A DNA stretch of 64,000 nucleotides. Source: Bacillota bacterium (GTDB lineage Bacteria; Bacillota; Dehalobacteriia; UBA4068; UBA4997). The position numbers and the translations under genes are program-made. The stretch lies in the NCBI GenBank assembly GCA_017397935.1, contig JAFQHN010000024.1:121234-185233 (forward strand), in the 5' to 3' direction. Shown here piece after piece: positions 26,256-34,708 of this stretch. Positions within the stretch are counted from its first letter, which is position 1. Each line of letters begins with the position of its first letter. Below the pieces are notes generated by a model. That model worked only from the letters and a program-made list of their open reading frames with translations, was not told where the DNA came from and did no database searches.

Positions 26256-27389
26256 ATGGCTGATGAAACTAAATATGATGTATATAAACCGGAATGGATT
26301 CCGGAAGGTGCCAGTGAAGAGCAGTACCCGGGTTTTGTTATGACCGGCGTTGACCCGCTGGACGCAAAACCGAAGCCTCCCGTTCATAAACCTAAGAAAT
26401 ATACGGCTGAAGAATTGATTCAGGGTATTTTGAATCATGACCGCGTATTGCTTTCCAAAGCAATCACGATTATTGAAAGTAATGCTCCGAAACATTTTGA
26501 ACTTGGTCAGGAAATTATTAAGGGAATTTTGCCTTATACCGGCAAGTCTATTCGTGTTGGTATTACAGGCGTGCCAGGTGCTGGCAAAAGTACATTTATT
26601 GAAGCTTTGGGTTCCAGACTTTGCGAGAAAGGCAAGAAGGTTGCAGTTTTGGCTGTTGACCCCACCAGCCCTATCACCAAGGGTAGTATTTTGGGTGACA
26701 AGACCAGAATGGAGACCTTGTCTAAGCAGGCCAATGCGTTCATTCGTCCTTCTCCTTCGGGCGGTACTTTGGGCGGTGTTACCAGAAAGAGCCGCGAAAC
26801 CATGCTTCTGTGTGAAGCCTTTGGTTATGAAATTATCCTGGTTGAAACCGTAGGTGTTGGCCAGAGTGAAACTACTGTTCGCTCTATGGTTGACTTCTTC
26901 TTGATGGTTGCGTTGACCGGCGCTGGTGACGATTTGCAGGGTATCAAAAAGGGTATCATGGAAATTGCCGATGCCATTATGGTTCACAAGGCTGACGGTG
27001 AGAACAAGCGCAAGGCTATGGTTGCCCGTGCTGATTTTGAGCAGGTGCTGCATTATTTGCGTCCTGCAACCGAAGGTTGGGTTACGAAGGCATATTTGGC
27101 ATCTTCTTACACCGGCGAGGGTGTTATGGAGATGTGGGAGGTTATCGAGGAGTTTAATAAGATGATGGTTGAAACCGGTCGCTTGGATAAGCGCCGTAAA
27201 GACCAGACCATGGAGTGGGTAAACCACATGACCGAAGAACACGTTCATAATTTGGTATTCAATAACCCCAGTGTTATTGCAGCAATGGAAGAGGCTGAGG
27301 CCTTAATTCGTGCTGACCAGATTTCGGCTACCATGGCAGCTGCTAACTTGATTGATAAGATTGAGTATGAATTGAAGCAGGGAAACTAA
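26256..27389 (+). CDS. meaB: MeaB-type G-protein chaperone of methylmalonyl-CoA mutase
   Basis: 377 residues. MeaB loads and protects the cobalamin cofactor of the mutase and gates inactive cofactor release, driven by GTP. P-loop GVPGAGKST at ~105-113, DPTSP, and VETVGVGQSE switch region identify the family (older name ArgK). The first ~50 residues (Asp/Glu/Pro/Lys-rich, before KYTAEELIQGIL) extend the usual N-terminus; extensions here help dimerise MeaB or contact the mutase in relatives. TAGGAGGGT precedes ATG 26256. Codon bias is milder than in mutAB. Confidence 0.95.
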   Translation: MADETKYDVYKPEWIPEGASEEQYPGFVMTGVDPLDAKPKPPVHKPKKYTAEELIQGILNHDRVLLSKAITIIESNAPKHFELGQEIIKGILPYTGKSIRVGITGVPGAGKSTFIEALGSRLCEKGKKVAVLAVDPTSPITKGSILGDKTRMETLSKQANAFIRPSPSGGTLGGVTRKSRETMLLCEAFGYEIILVETVGVGQSETTVRSMVDFFLMVALTGAGDDLQGIKKGIMEIADAIMVHKADGENKRKAMVARADFEQVLHYLRPATEGWVTKAYLASSYTGEGVMEMWEVIEEFNKMMVETGRLDKRRKDQTMEWVNHMTEEHVHNLVFNNPSVIAAMEEAEALIRADQISATMAAANLIDKIEYELKQGN

Positions 27390-27423
27390 TCGGTAATGTT
27401 CTTTTTCCTAAAATTGAATATTA

Positions 27424-27467
27424 AAATCCTGAATTGGTAAGTTTTTGCTTATCATTCAGGATTTTTT
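27424..27467 (+). terminator. Terminator after meaB
   Basis: AAATCCTGAAT pairs with ATTCAGGATTT, continuing through GGTAAG/CTTATC, with a TTTTTT run at the end. A strong hairpin closing the mut operon. Confidence 0.85.
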
Positions 27468-27472
27468 GCTTA

Positions 27473-27508
27473 AAAAACTCCGCCTTTGATCATATTGGCG
27501 GAGTTTTT
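27473..27508. terminator. Bidirectional terminator between meaB and thiE
   Basis: AAAAACTCCGCC (27473-27484) pairs with GGCGGAGTTTTT (27497-27508): 12 bp with a T run on either strand. On the minus strand it ends thiE. Confidence 0.85.
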
Positions 27509-27511
27509 CTG

Positions 27512-28156
27512 TTAAATATTTAATAATTTATCAATTTTGCGGCAGTTTTCGGTGATATTTTGGGCTGCAAAAATGGCTGAGACCAGGGCGACCCCTGCTA
27601 TGCCATAGGAGAGTATGGAGGGGATGTTTTGCTCATTTATGCCTCCGATGGCGACTACCGGTATTTTTACTGCCCTGCAAATGGCTGATAATGTTTCAAG
27701 GCTGACTATTTCGGCGTCGTTTTTGGTGTTTGTGGGGAAGATTGCGCCGACACCGAGATAATCAGCGCCTGCCGCTTCTGCATACAAAGCTTGTTCTACC
27801 GTTTGGGTGGTCACGCCCAGTATTTTATCGGGGCCCAATGATTGACGAATTTCAGTAATAGAGCCGTCACTTTGGCCGATATGTAAACCGGCGGCGTTAC
27901 TTTGAACGGCGATTTCCAGATTATCATTGATGATAAGTGGCACATTGAATTGGTCGGTTAGTTTTTTTAATTCAACTGCCTTATGCAAAAATGCAGCTTG
28001 CGGCAATGTTTTCTCGCGTAGTTGTACCATGCTTACACCGCCTTGCAGGGCGGCATCAACCTGTTCTTTAAGGGATAGTTTGGCTGTCCAACCGGGATCG
28101 GTTACGGCATAAAACCGTAAATATTTTCTTATATCAGTATACTTCAATTTTGGCAC
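27512..28156 (-). CDS. thiE: Thiamine-phosphate synthase
   Basis: 214 residues. Joins HMP-PP and the thiazole phosphate to make thiamine monophosphate. Family motifs: YAVTDP, VQLREK, INDN, GLHIGQSD, GVGAIFPT and AIGGI. The likely start is GTG 28156, inside the 3' end of thiM (23-bp overlap), with GGAAGCAG as SD; no ATG exists before the catalytic core. Translationally coupled to thiM. No thiD is adjacent, so HMP-P kinase is encoded elsewhere. Confidence 0.95.
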   Translation of the reverse strand: MPKLKYTDIRKYLRFYAVTDPGWTAKLSLKEQVDAALQGGVSMVQLREKTLPQAAFLHKAVELKKLTDQFNVPLIINDNLEIAVQSNAAGLHIGQSDGSITEIRQSLGPDKILGVTTQTVEQALYAEAAGADYLGVGAIFPTNTKNDAEIVSLETLSAICRAVKIPVVAIGGINEQNIPSILSYGIAGVALVSAIFAAQNITENCRKIDKLLNI

Positions 28157-28946
28157 CTGCTTCCAAATCTGCGGCGGTTAATTCGCTGAGTGCATCAAGA
28201 ATACCGGTACGCATACTGCCGGTAGATTGCGATTTAGCTGCGGCTTGCTCGCCAGCCATGCCCATGAGAACAAAGGCTGCGGCCACCGCGTCAAGCGGAT
28301 TTTGCGGGTTGGCTGCAATATACGCGGCAGTAAGGCAGCTAAGCATACAGCCGCTGCCGGTAATTTTGCTCATGCTGTGATGCCCGTTTCGGATAACATA
28401 GCTGCGTTCAGCGTTTGTCACCACATCAATGGCTCCGCTTACGGCAATAATTGCGCCGGTTTGTCTGCTGAAATTTTGCAGATATTGTATTGTTGGCAGC
28501 AAATTCTGCTCCGTGATTCTGTCATCAAGGTTGGCATCCACACCCTGAGTAGTGTTGCTGCCCAATGCCAGGGTTTTAATTTCAGAAATATTGCCGCGGA
28601 TAACCGAAAATTTGATGTTTTCCAGCAGCATTTTGGCTGTTTCGGTACGAAGCTGAGATGCGCCGGCACCAACAGGGTCAAGGACAACCGGATGCCCCAT
28701 TTCATTGGCTTTTTGCCCGGCCAGCAGCATGGATTTAATCGTTCTTTCATTCAAAGTTCCGATGTTTAACAAGGTTGCCTGGCAAAGTGTGGTAATCTCG
28801 GCTGCTTCGGCGATATCATCCGCCATAATTGGTGATGCTCCGCAGGCCAATAAGGCGTTGGCGCAATCATTTACGGTGACATAGTTGGTGATACAATGGA
28901 TTAAGGGTGCGTTGGCGCGTACATTTTTAAGTGTAAGTTGCAACAT
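28134..28946 (-). CDS. thiM: Hydroxyethylthiazole kinase
   Basis: 270 residues. ATP-dependent salvage kinase for 4-methyl-5-(2-hydroxyethyl)thiazole. CITNYVTVNDCANALLACG and SPIMADD at the N-terminus, DPVGAGAS, and the C-terminal GSGCMLS loop with the conserved Cys are present. It is first in the thiM-thiE operon, controlled by the TPP riboswitch and terminator at 28982-29108. The pair suggests thiazole salvage rather than full de novo synthesis at this locus. Confidence 0.96.
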   Translation of the reverse strand: MLQLTLKNVRANAPLIHCITNYVTVNDCANALLACGASPIMADDIAEAAEITTLCQATLLNIGTLNERTIKSMLLAGQKANEMGHPVVLDPVGAGASQLRTETAKMLLENIKFSVIRGNISEIKTLALGSNTTQGVDANLDDRITEQNLLPTIQYLQNFSRQTGAIIAVSGAIDVVTNAERSYVIRNGHHSMSKITGSGCMLSCLTAAYIAANPQNPLDAVAAAFVLMGMAGEQAAAKSQSTGSMRTGILDALSELTAADLEAGAKIEVY

Positions 28947-28981
28947 TTTTTTCCTCCTCTGGTGTGAGGGCGATGATGCCT

Positions 28982-29013
28982 AAAAAAAGCGAGATACGCC
29001 AAGCATATCTCGC
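28982..29013 (-). terminator. Riboswitch expression-platform terminator
   Basis: Stem GCGAGATATGC/GCGTATCTCGC (28989-29013) followed on the minus strand by seven T (A28982-A28988 on plus). It lies between the TPP aptamer and thiM. Confidence 0.9.
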
Positions 29014-29027
29014 AGTTTAAGCAAAAT

Positions 29028-29108
29028 TCCCTACGTTGGCATTATCCAAATCAGGTTAAGGGTCGAAGTTGATGACTTCCTCTCAGCCCACCAATATGAG
29101 CTCCCCAA
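29028..29108 (-). promoter_or_regulatory. TPP riboswitch (THI element)
   Basis: On the minus strand the aptamer core GGGCTGAGAGGAA is followed by GACCCTTAACCTGATTTGG and ends in CCAACGTAGGGA. TPP binding should favour the downstream terminator and shut off thiM-thiE. Confidence 0.95.
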
Positions 29109-29123
29109 TATTTAGTTTTATAT

Positions 29124-29152
29124 ATGTTAGCACAAAATAACTGAGTTGTCAA
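29124..29152 (-). promoter_or_regulatory. Promoter of the TPP riboswitch transcript
   Basis: On the minus strand TTGACA (29147-29152), 17-bp spacer, TAACAT (29124-29129). The -35 overlaps the last codons of the upstream ABC ATPase gene. Confidence 0.7.
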
Positions 29153-29949
29153 TCGTTGGTCAGCAAAATCCGGTCATCATCCAGAGTGGTGTGGCTTTTT
29201 TCTTTGAAAAGCTCCAACAGCTCCGGCACAGTCATGCGGTCACGCTCATCGCCGCTGATGTCCAGAATGACGCTGCCGTTGTTCATCATTACGGTGCGGT
29301 TGCCCAATGCCAGCGCACTGCTGATGTTGTGAGTGATCATCAAGGTGGTGATATTGCCGGCTTTCACAATATTTTGCGTCAGTTCCAGCACCTTGTCGGC
29401 GGTGGCAGGGTCAAGAGCTGCGGTATGTTCATCCAGCAGCAATACTTTTGGAGTGGTCATGGTGGCCATCAGCAGGGTAAGCGCCTGGCGTTGACCGCCG
29501 GAGAGCAACCCGACCTTGCTTTTCAATCTGTCCTCTAAACCCAGACCAAGTTCTTGCAGCTTACTGCGGAAAAAATCTCTCTCCTTGCTGCTGATGCCAA
29601 AAATCGAGCGCGCCTTGTTGCTGCGCAAATAAACCATGGCCATATTTTCTTCAATAGTCATGTTGGGAGCAGTGCCGCGCAGAGGATCCTGGAACAGGCG
29701 CCCAATGTGCACGGCGCGTTTATATTCCGGCATGAAGGTTATGTCTTGGCCGTCCAGCACGATATGCCCGGAATCGACCAGAAAGCTGCCGCCAATAGCA
29801 TTGAATACGGTACTTTTGCCGGCACCGTTGCTGCCAATGATACTAACAAAATCGCCCGGCCGGAAGTGTATGGATAAATCGTGCAGGGCCTGTTTGGCGT
29901 TGGGGGTACCCTTGTTAAAGGTCTTGTTGATATTTTTCAGTTCAAGCAT
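29149..29949 (-). CDS. trpZ: Tryptophan-type ABC transporter, ATP-binding protein
   Basis: 266 residues. ABC ATPase with Walker A GSNGAGKST, signature LLSGGQRQALTLL and Walker B VLLLDEHTAALDP, where Glu-His replaces the common Glu-Pro, as often in this subfamily. Third gene of a three-gene importer (binding protein, permease, ATPase) behind a T-box whose specifier reads UGG, matching the TrpXYZ systems of Firmicutes. The trp assignment rests on the T-box, not on the ATPase itself. Confidence 0.85.
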   Translation of the reverse strand: MLELKNINKTFNKGTPNAKQALHDLSIHFRPGDFVSIIGSNGAGKSTVFNAIGGSFLVDSGHIVLDGQDITFMPEYKRAVHIGRLFQDPLRGTAPNMTIEENMAMVYLRSNKARSIFGISSKERDFFRSKLQELGLGLEDRLKSKVGLLSGGQRQALTLLMATMTTPKVLLLDEHTAALDPATADKVLELTQNIVKAGNITTLMITHNISSALALGNRTVMMNNGSVILDISGDERDRMTVPELLELFKEKSHTTLDDDRILLTND

Positions 29950-29961
29950 GATTTTTCTCCC

Positions 29962-30864
29962 TTATTTTCCGGCTGCGCGTTTCAATTTCTGGATTTCAAG
30001 CTTTTCCTTGATAGCCGGCCAGGAAATGGAAAGTGCTACGATGATTGCCGACACCAGCTTTAAGTTGGAAGGCTGCATGGAGGAGGTGATGGCGATGGCG
30101 ATAATCAAGCGGTAAATTGCCGAACCGACCAAACAACCAATCAGACAGCGTAAAATGCCGCCGCGGCCAATAATTGCTTCGCCCATAATCAGCGATGCCA
30201 GACCGATGACCACCATGCCGGTACCGGTGGTGATTTCGGCAAAGAGCTGATATTGTGCCAGCAGCGCACCGGACAGTGCCACAATGGCGTTGGCAATGCA
30301 CAGGCCAATGGTGATGGTGTTGTGAGGATTGATGGAGGACGAGCGCACCAAATCGGGGTTGTCACCGGTGGCACGCACGGCCAAACCCGTGCCGCTGCGC
30401 AGGAAGATGAACACCGCCAGCACCACCAGTAGTACAATGACTGCCAGCAGAATAATCTTGCTGTAATCCTCGGGCAGGAAACCGGCCGCCCAGCTATAAA
30501 TGGTTTCACATTTCAGCAGGGGCAGGTTGGCGCGGTTATCCATTATCATCAGGTTGATGGAATACAGGGCGGTCATGGTGATGATACCTGCCAAAATCGG
30601 CTGCACCTTCATTTTGGTTTGCAGCAGAGCTGTTACCACGCCAGCCAAAGAGCCTGCTATCAGCGCTAATCCCAAGCCCAGAAAGGGGTGGCCGGCCAGA
30701 GTGGCGATAGCGCTGGTAGCACAGCCAAGGGTAAAGCCGCCATCAACCGTTAAATCAGCAATATCCAAAATGCGGAAGGAGAGGAACAGGCCGATGGCCA
30801 CCAGGCTGTAAATCAGGCCCTGTTCCAGAGTTCCTTGAAAAAGTGTTAAGGTCATTTTGCTCAA
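29962..30864 (-). CDS. trpY: Tryptophan-type ABC transporter, permease
   Basis: 300 residues with about eight to nine membrane helices, of the branched-chain-type permease fold (BPD_transp_2). Starts MSKMTLTLFQGTLEQGLIYS and contains the conserved GFTLGCATSA loop. It pairs with the ATPase 12 bp downstream and the lipoprotein 12 bp upstream. A homodimer is expected, since only one permease gene is present. Confidence 0.85.
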   Translation of the reverse strand: MSKMTLTLFQGTLEQGLIYSLVAIGLFLSFRILDIADLTVDGGFTLGCATSAIATLAGHPFLGLGLALIAGSLAGVVTALLQTKMKVQPILAGIITMTALYSINLMIMDNRANLPLLKCETIYSWAAGFLPEDYSKIILLAVIVLLVVLAVFIFLRSGTGLAVRATGDNPDLVRSSSINPHNTITIGLCIANAIVALSGALLAQYQLFAEITTGTGMVVIGLASLIMGEAIIGRGGILRCLIGCLVGSAIYRLIIAIAITSSMQPSNLKLVSAIIVALSISWPAIKEKLEIQKLKRAAGK

Positions 30865-30876
30865 TTCCTTGCTTAA

Positions 30877-31842
30877 TTATTCAGCAGTATAGGCGCTGAC
30901 ATCAACGCCCAAGGCAGCTGCGGTTTCTTCATTTACGGTTACCGAGTACTCGGTCAGCACTTCTACCGGGTTGTCGGCAATAGCTTCGCCGTTAATCAAA
31001 ATACGAATCAACATTTGGGCGGTTTGCTTGCCAAGCTGGGTGTAATTTACGCCGGCAGTTGCCAAACCGCCGTCATGTACCATCGAATCGGCAGCTACAT
31101 AAACCGGGATGTTGTTTTTGATGGCAATATCGGCCACATTACTCATGGCAGAGGCTACGGTGTTGTCAATGGGCAGGAAGAAGGCGTCTACCTTGCCAAC
31201 CAGGGACTGAGCAGCGGTGGTAACTTCGCCGATGTTGGTAACAAATGCCTCGGTGTAGGGGATGCCCTGGGCATCCAGATAAGCTTTGGCGTCCTCGATA
31301 ACCGAAACAGAGTTGACTTCGCCCATGTTGTAGATGAAACCGTAGGATTTAACTTCGGGGGTCAGCTCGTTGGCCAGATTAAAAATTGCAGCTACATCAA
31401 TATAATCGGAAACGCCGGTCACATTGCCGTCGGGGGCATCCAGATTGCTTACCAGCTCGGCAGCCACAGGGTCGGTAATTGCCGAGAAAATAATCGGAAT
31501 CTCCGAGGTGGCAGCGGCAACACTCTGGGCAGCGGGGGTAGCGATCGCGATGATGGCGTCATCCTCGTTGGCCACAAACTTCTGTGCGATTGTGTTCATG
31601 GTACTGGTATCGTTCTGACCGCTGACAAAATCAATGTTGATGATGTCACCATAGCCGGCCGAGTCGATTTCAGACTCAATCGCGTTGCGAATCTCATCCA
31701 GAGAGGGGTGTTCTACCAGTTGCAGCAGACCAACATTATAGATATATTCTGTGTTAGGGTTGGTGGGTGTATCATTGTTGCCGCAAGCGGCAAAAGTGCC
31801 CAGCATGGCGATAGTTAAAATCATTACAAACAGTTTTTTCAT
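30877..31842 (-). CDS. trpX: Tryptophan-type ABC transporter, substrate-binding lipoprotein
   Basis: 321 residues. Lipoprotein signal with Cys20 in GTFAACGNN, then an ABC_sub_bind fold (PF04392), containing VGLLQLVEHPSLDEI, ATPAAQSVAAAT and FLPIDNTVASAMSN. Members of this family with this operon arrangement bind aromatic amino acids or similar small ligands. The upstream T-box with a UGG specifier argues for tryptophan. First gene of the operon. Confidence 0.88.
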   Translation of the reverse strand: MKKLFVMILTIAMLGTFAACGNNDTPTNPNTEYIYNVGLLQLVEHPSLDEIRNAIESEIDSAGYGDIINIDFVSGQNDTSTMNTIAQKFVANEDDAIIAIATPAAQSVAAATSEIPIIFSAITDPVAAELVSNLDAPDGNVTGVSDYIDVAAIFNLANELTPEVKSYGFIYNMGEVNSVSVIEDAKAYLDAQGIPYTEAFVTNIGEVTTAAQSLVGKVDAFFLPIDNTVASAMSNVADIAIKNNIPVYVAADSMVHDGGLATAGVNYTQLGKQTAQMLIRILINGEAIADNPVEVLTEYSVTVNEETAAALGVDVSAYTAE

Positions 31843-31892
31843 AGTCGTCTCCTCTTTTCTTTTAATTTTTCAGATAATGTAAAATAAAATAC

Positions 31893-31927
31893 AAAAAGAC
31901 CTGTCCTCAAAATTTAAGGACAGGTCT
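31893..31927 (-). terminator. T-box regulated terminator
   Basis: On the minus strand AGACCTGTCCT pairs with AGGACAGGTCT (11 bp, 31897-31927), followed by a T run. It overlaps the 3' side of the T-box antiterminator, the expected switch. Confidence 0.92.
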
Positions 31928-31934
31928 ATTACCT

Positions 31935-32160
31935 GCGGTGCCACCTTAATTGCCGCCAAATATAGTGGGCGGCCAGCTCATCAGGGTTCCATCAAACCCT
32001 TTGCTCTGTAACGGGAGCTCCCGTTCAAGAATACTGGGGCAAAATGCCTGTTCATCCGACCCTCAACGGTCCATTTGTCTAATCCGCTTCCTGCCATACT
32101 CTCAGCAACGATGACTCTCTGTGAGTGCGCTATTAGTTTTATCTCCGTCTCATTGGTTTA
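31935..32160 (-). promoter_or_regulatory. T-box riboswitch, specifier UGG (tryptophan)
   Basis: On the minus strand AAGGTGGCACCGC (31935-31947) is the T-box motif. Stem I can be traced: ACGG pairs with CCGT at the base and CTAAT with ATTAG above it. The 3' side of that internal loop holds UGG followed by A (plus-strand CCA at 32071-32073), in the specifier position. The T-box bulge UGGC would pair with GCCA, consistent with the G discriminator of tRNA-Trp. Uncharged tRNA-Trp should stabilise antitermination and turn on trpXYZ. Confidence 0.88.
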
Positions 32161-32168
32161 TGGAATAT

Positions 32169-32197
32169 ATTTAACCATTATCAGAAGCATTTGTCAA
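32169..32197 (-). promoter_or_regulatory. Promoter of the T-box/trpXYZ transcript
   Basis: On the minus strand TTGACA (32192-32197), 17-bp spacer, TTAAAT (32169-32174), just upstream of T-box stem I. Confidence 0.75.
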
Positions 32198-32245
32198 GGG
32201 GTTTTTATTAAATTTTTTATAAAAATTGGCCAAAAACAGATGCAT

Positions 32246-33661
32246 TTAGCTTTGGGTATTATAAAGAGGCTTGATTTTGTCCTTATAAATTTTGCGCAAA
32301 GCGATGGTACACATTGTTACTGCACCAACTTCGGCGATGGGGAAGGCGTACCAAACATTGTTCAGATTACCGGTTTGGGCCAGCAAATAAGCGCTGGGCA
32401 GCAGGATAACCAGCTGACGGCACAGCGAGATTACCATACTGAATAGGCCGTGCTCCATTGCCTGGAACACCGAGGACAAAATAATACCAAAACCGGCAAA
32501 TAAAAAGCTGTAAGAAATGGTTTTCAGCGCCGGAATGCCAATTTGTACCAGCTCCTCATTAGCCTTAAAGACCAGCAGCAATTCTTCGGGGAAGACATGG
32601 AAAACCGTAAAGCCTATAAGCATAATAGAAACGGCCGAGGCGATGCTGATTTTAATGGTTTGGATAATGCGGTCAGGCTTATGCGCGCCGTAATTGTAGG
32701 CGATAATGGGCACCATACCGCTGTTCAAGCCGAAGACAGGCATGAATACAAAGCTTTGCAGCTTTTGATAAATGCCAAACACAGTTACTGCCGATTCGGT
32801 GAAGAGCAGCAAAATTTTATTCAATCCGAAGCACATAACCGAAACGATGGAGGTGAGGATAATGGAGGGCAGAGCCACTGCGTAAATACGCTTGATGACC
32901 ATCCAGTTTGGGCGGAAACCGCGCAGCACCGAGAACTGAATTTCGTTATTCACTTTGAAGTTGATGATAATTGCCAGCAGCATGGCGCAAAACTGCGAGA
33001 TTACGGTGGCCATACCGCAGCCCGTCATCCCAAGGGCCGGAATGGGGCCGGCGCCAAAAATCATAATAGAGTCCAGAATGATGTTAAGAACAGCACCGGT
33101 TGTTTGGGTGATCATGCTGTATATGGTTTTGCCGGTAGAAAGCAGCAGGCGCTCAAAGATGATTTGGCCAAACAACGGCATACAGAAGAACATACAAATT
33201 GAGGTATATTCGCAGCCATAATCAACAATGGCAGTAATGTCCGTCTGGCTGCTGAAAAAAGGACGCAGAATAAACCGGGAGGCCAGCATACAGACCAATG
33301 CGCTGCAAAAGGCCAGAAAAATGCCATTTACTGCCGCCAGATTAACAATGCGCTGGTTCTTCTCGCCCAGGCTCTTGGAGAGCAGGGCATTAACGCCGAC
33401 ACCGGTACCAATGGCCAGCGATACCATGATGTTTTGCAGCGGAAATGCCAAGCTAACCGCGGTCAGAGCATCCTGGCTGAGGTTGGCTACGAAAATACTG
33501 TCAACAATATTATAACCGGCCTGCACCAGCATGGAGAAAATCATCGGGATGGCCATACTGAAAAGCAGTTTGTTTACCGGCATAACGCCAATTTTATTTT
33601 CCGGCGCCTGGTTGGCCGGAGAATCATTTACGGCGGAGTTTTCTTGTGTTAATTCTTTCAT
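32246..33661 (-). CDS. MATE family efflux transporter
   Basis: 471 residues with twelve predicted helices in two related halves. The opening MAIPMIFSMLVQAGYNIVDSI and the second-half PSIILTSIVSVMCFGLN fit MatE (PF01554), Na+ or H+ coupled export of cationic drugs or metabolites. The nearest relatives cannot be named by eye. Twenty bp downstream of the cytidylate-kinase-like gene, so probably its operon partner. Confidence 0.92.
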   Translation of the reverse strand: MKELTQENSAVNDSPANQAPENKIGVMPVNKLLFSMAIPMIFSMLVQAGYNIVDSIFVANLSQDALTAVSLAFPLQNIMVSLAIGTGVGVNALLSKSLGEKNQRIVNLAAVNGIFLAFCSALVCMLASRFILRPFFSSQTDITAIVDYGCEYTSICMFFCMPLFGQIIFERLLLSTGKTIYSMITQTTGAVLNIILDSIMIFGAGPIPALGMTGCGMATVISQFCAMLLAIIINFKVNNEIQFSVLRGFRPNWMVIKRIYAVALPSIILTSIVSVMCFGLNKILLLFTESAVTVFGIYQKLQSFVFMPVFGLNSGMVPIIAYNYGAHKPDRIIQTIKISIASAVSIMLIGFTVFHVFPEELLLVFKANEELVQIGIPALKTISYSFLFAGFGIILSSVFQAMEHGLFSMVISLCRQLVILLPSAYLLAQTGNLNNVWYAFPIAEVGAVTMCTIALRKIYKDKIKPLYNTQS

Positions 33662-33680
33662 ATATGTAACCTTTGTTATC

Positions 33681-34286
33681 TTATTGATGATTTTTTAAGA
33701 AATTTTCGGTATAAACCATGATGACCTCGGCTGCGGCATCAATACCGACCGAGCTGTCAACGGTCAAATTATAATTGCTGATTTTGCCCCATTTGCCCAG
33801 CGTAAAGTAGTTATAATGGGCGGCACGCTCTTTGTCAATCTTGGCGGCATAAGCAACAGGATTTTCAACCTTTTCATTATAAGAGTGGAGGATACGCTGA
33901 ATTTTTTGCTCCTGCGGTGCATGAATAAAAGTTTTGACACAGCGCGGATGATCAGCCAGCACATGGTCAGCACAACGGCCCACGATGACGCAGGAACTTT
34001 TTTCTGCCATATCCTTAATCACCTGACATTGTGCCAGATAAATTTGGTCAGTAAGCGGCAGATTATTATTGTTGATAAAAACATTGGAGAGAAAATTCAG
34101 CCAGTGCTTGTGCTGGTCATGTTTGTGCAAAAAATCCTCAGTAAAACCGCTTTGTTCGGCCGCCATAGAGATAATTTCCTTGTCGTAGAAGGGGATGTTC
34201 AACATCTCAGCAAGCTTTTGGCCGATAAGACGACCGCCGGAGCCGTATTCACGGGCAATAGTAATAACAAAATTTTTCGAGGTCAT
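33681..34286 (-). CDS. Cytidylate kinase-like family protein
   Basis: 201 residues of the Cytidylate_kin2 type (PF13189): ITIAREYGSGGRLIGQKLAE has the P-loop region with a degenerate Walker A, and VIVGRCADHVL and the Arg-rich lid follow. True Cmk enzymes are longer and differ, so the substrate is uncertain. The open frame extends to 34400 but ATG 34286 has AAGGAG upstream and begins at the family start. It is transcribed from the promoter at 34462-34491 and is followed by a MATE exporter; this pairing recurs in Firmicutes but is functionally unexplained. Confidence 0.85.
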   Translation of the reverse strand: MTSKNFVITIAREYGSGGRLIGQKLAEMLNIPFYDKEIISMAAEQSGFTEDFLHKHDQHKHWLNFLSNVFINNNNLPLTDQIYLAQCQVIKDMAEKSSCVIVGRCADHVLADHPRCVKTFIHAPQEQKIQRILHSYNEKVENPVAYAAKIDKERAAHYNYFTLGKWGKISNYNLTVDSSVGIDAAAEVIMVYTENFLKNHQ

Positions 34287-34379
34287 TTTAATTCTCCTTG
34301 GTGAACAATTATAAATAAAAAAATAGAAATAAAAAAATATGGATGAAAAATCAGATAAAAGCTCGTAAAATAAATAATA

Positions 34380-34396
34380 CTTGCCACAAAGGCAAG
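34380..34396 (-). promoter_or_regulatory. Hairpin in the leader of the cytidylate-kinase-like gene
   Basis: CTTGCC-ACAAA-GGCAAG (34380-34396) is followed on the minus strand by an AT-rich tract. It may be a weak attenuator. Nothing else is recognised in the ~165-nt leader. Confidence 0.3.
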
Positions 34397-34461
34397 CCAC
34401 GCAAAATGGTTTATAGATACAAACGGTTCAGCGAAAAACTTGTCGTTTGCAATGACAATCT

Positions 34462-34491
34462 ATTATATGATAACTAAGGGTGAAAAGTCAA
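34462..34491 (-). promoter_or_regulatory. Promoter for the cytidylate-kinase-like/MATE pair
   Basis: On the minus strand TTGACT (34486-34491), 18-bp spacer, TATAAT (34462-34467). Confidence 0.6.
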
Positions 34492-34554
34492 GGCAGGGCA
34501 GCAAAATATAGACAAAATTTGTAATTTATTTATAGATTATAATGCCAAACATAT

Positions 34555-34584
34555 AACGCCGCAAAATGAATATTTTGCGGCGTT
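34555..34584. repeat. Perfect 13-bp inverted repeat abutting the recombinase promoter
   Basis: AACGCCGCAAAAT (34555-34567), loop GAAT, ATTTTGCGGCGTT (34572-34584). It ends one base before the -35 element of the recombinase promoter. No T run follows on either strand that would make a good terminator, so an operator or recombinase-related site is plausible. Confidence 0.6.
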
Positions 34585-34585
34585 A

Positions 34586-34614
34586 TTGACATTTGTGAAA
34601 TGTTTGGCTATAAT
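34586..34614 (+). promoter_or_regulatory. Fully consensus promoter of the recombinase gene
   Basis: TTGACA (34586-34591), 17-bp spacer, TATAAT (34609-34614). The leader to the ATG at 34709 is about 90 nt. Confidence 0.85.
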
Positions 34615-34708
34615 TTATATTAAGATACAAATAATTTTTTCGGCAATTTTCGTCCGGCAATATCAGTCGTTTGGTTTGTTTTGAAAATAAATTTTGGAGG
34701 TTTTGGCC

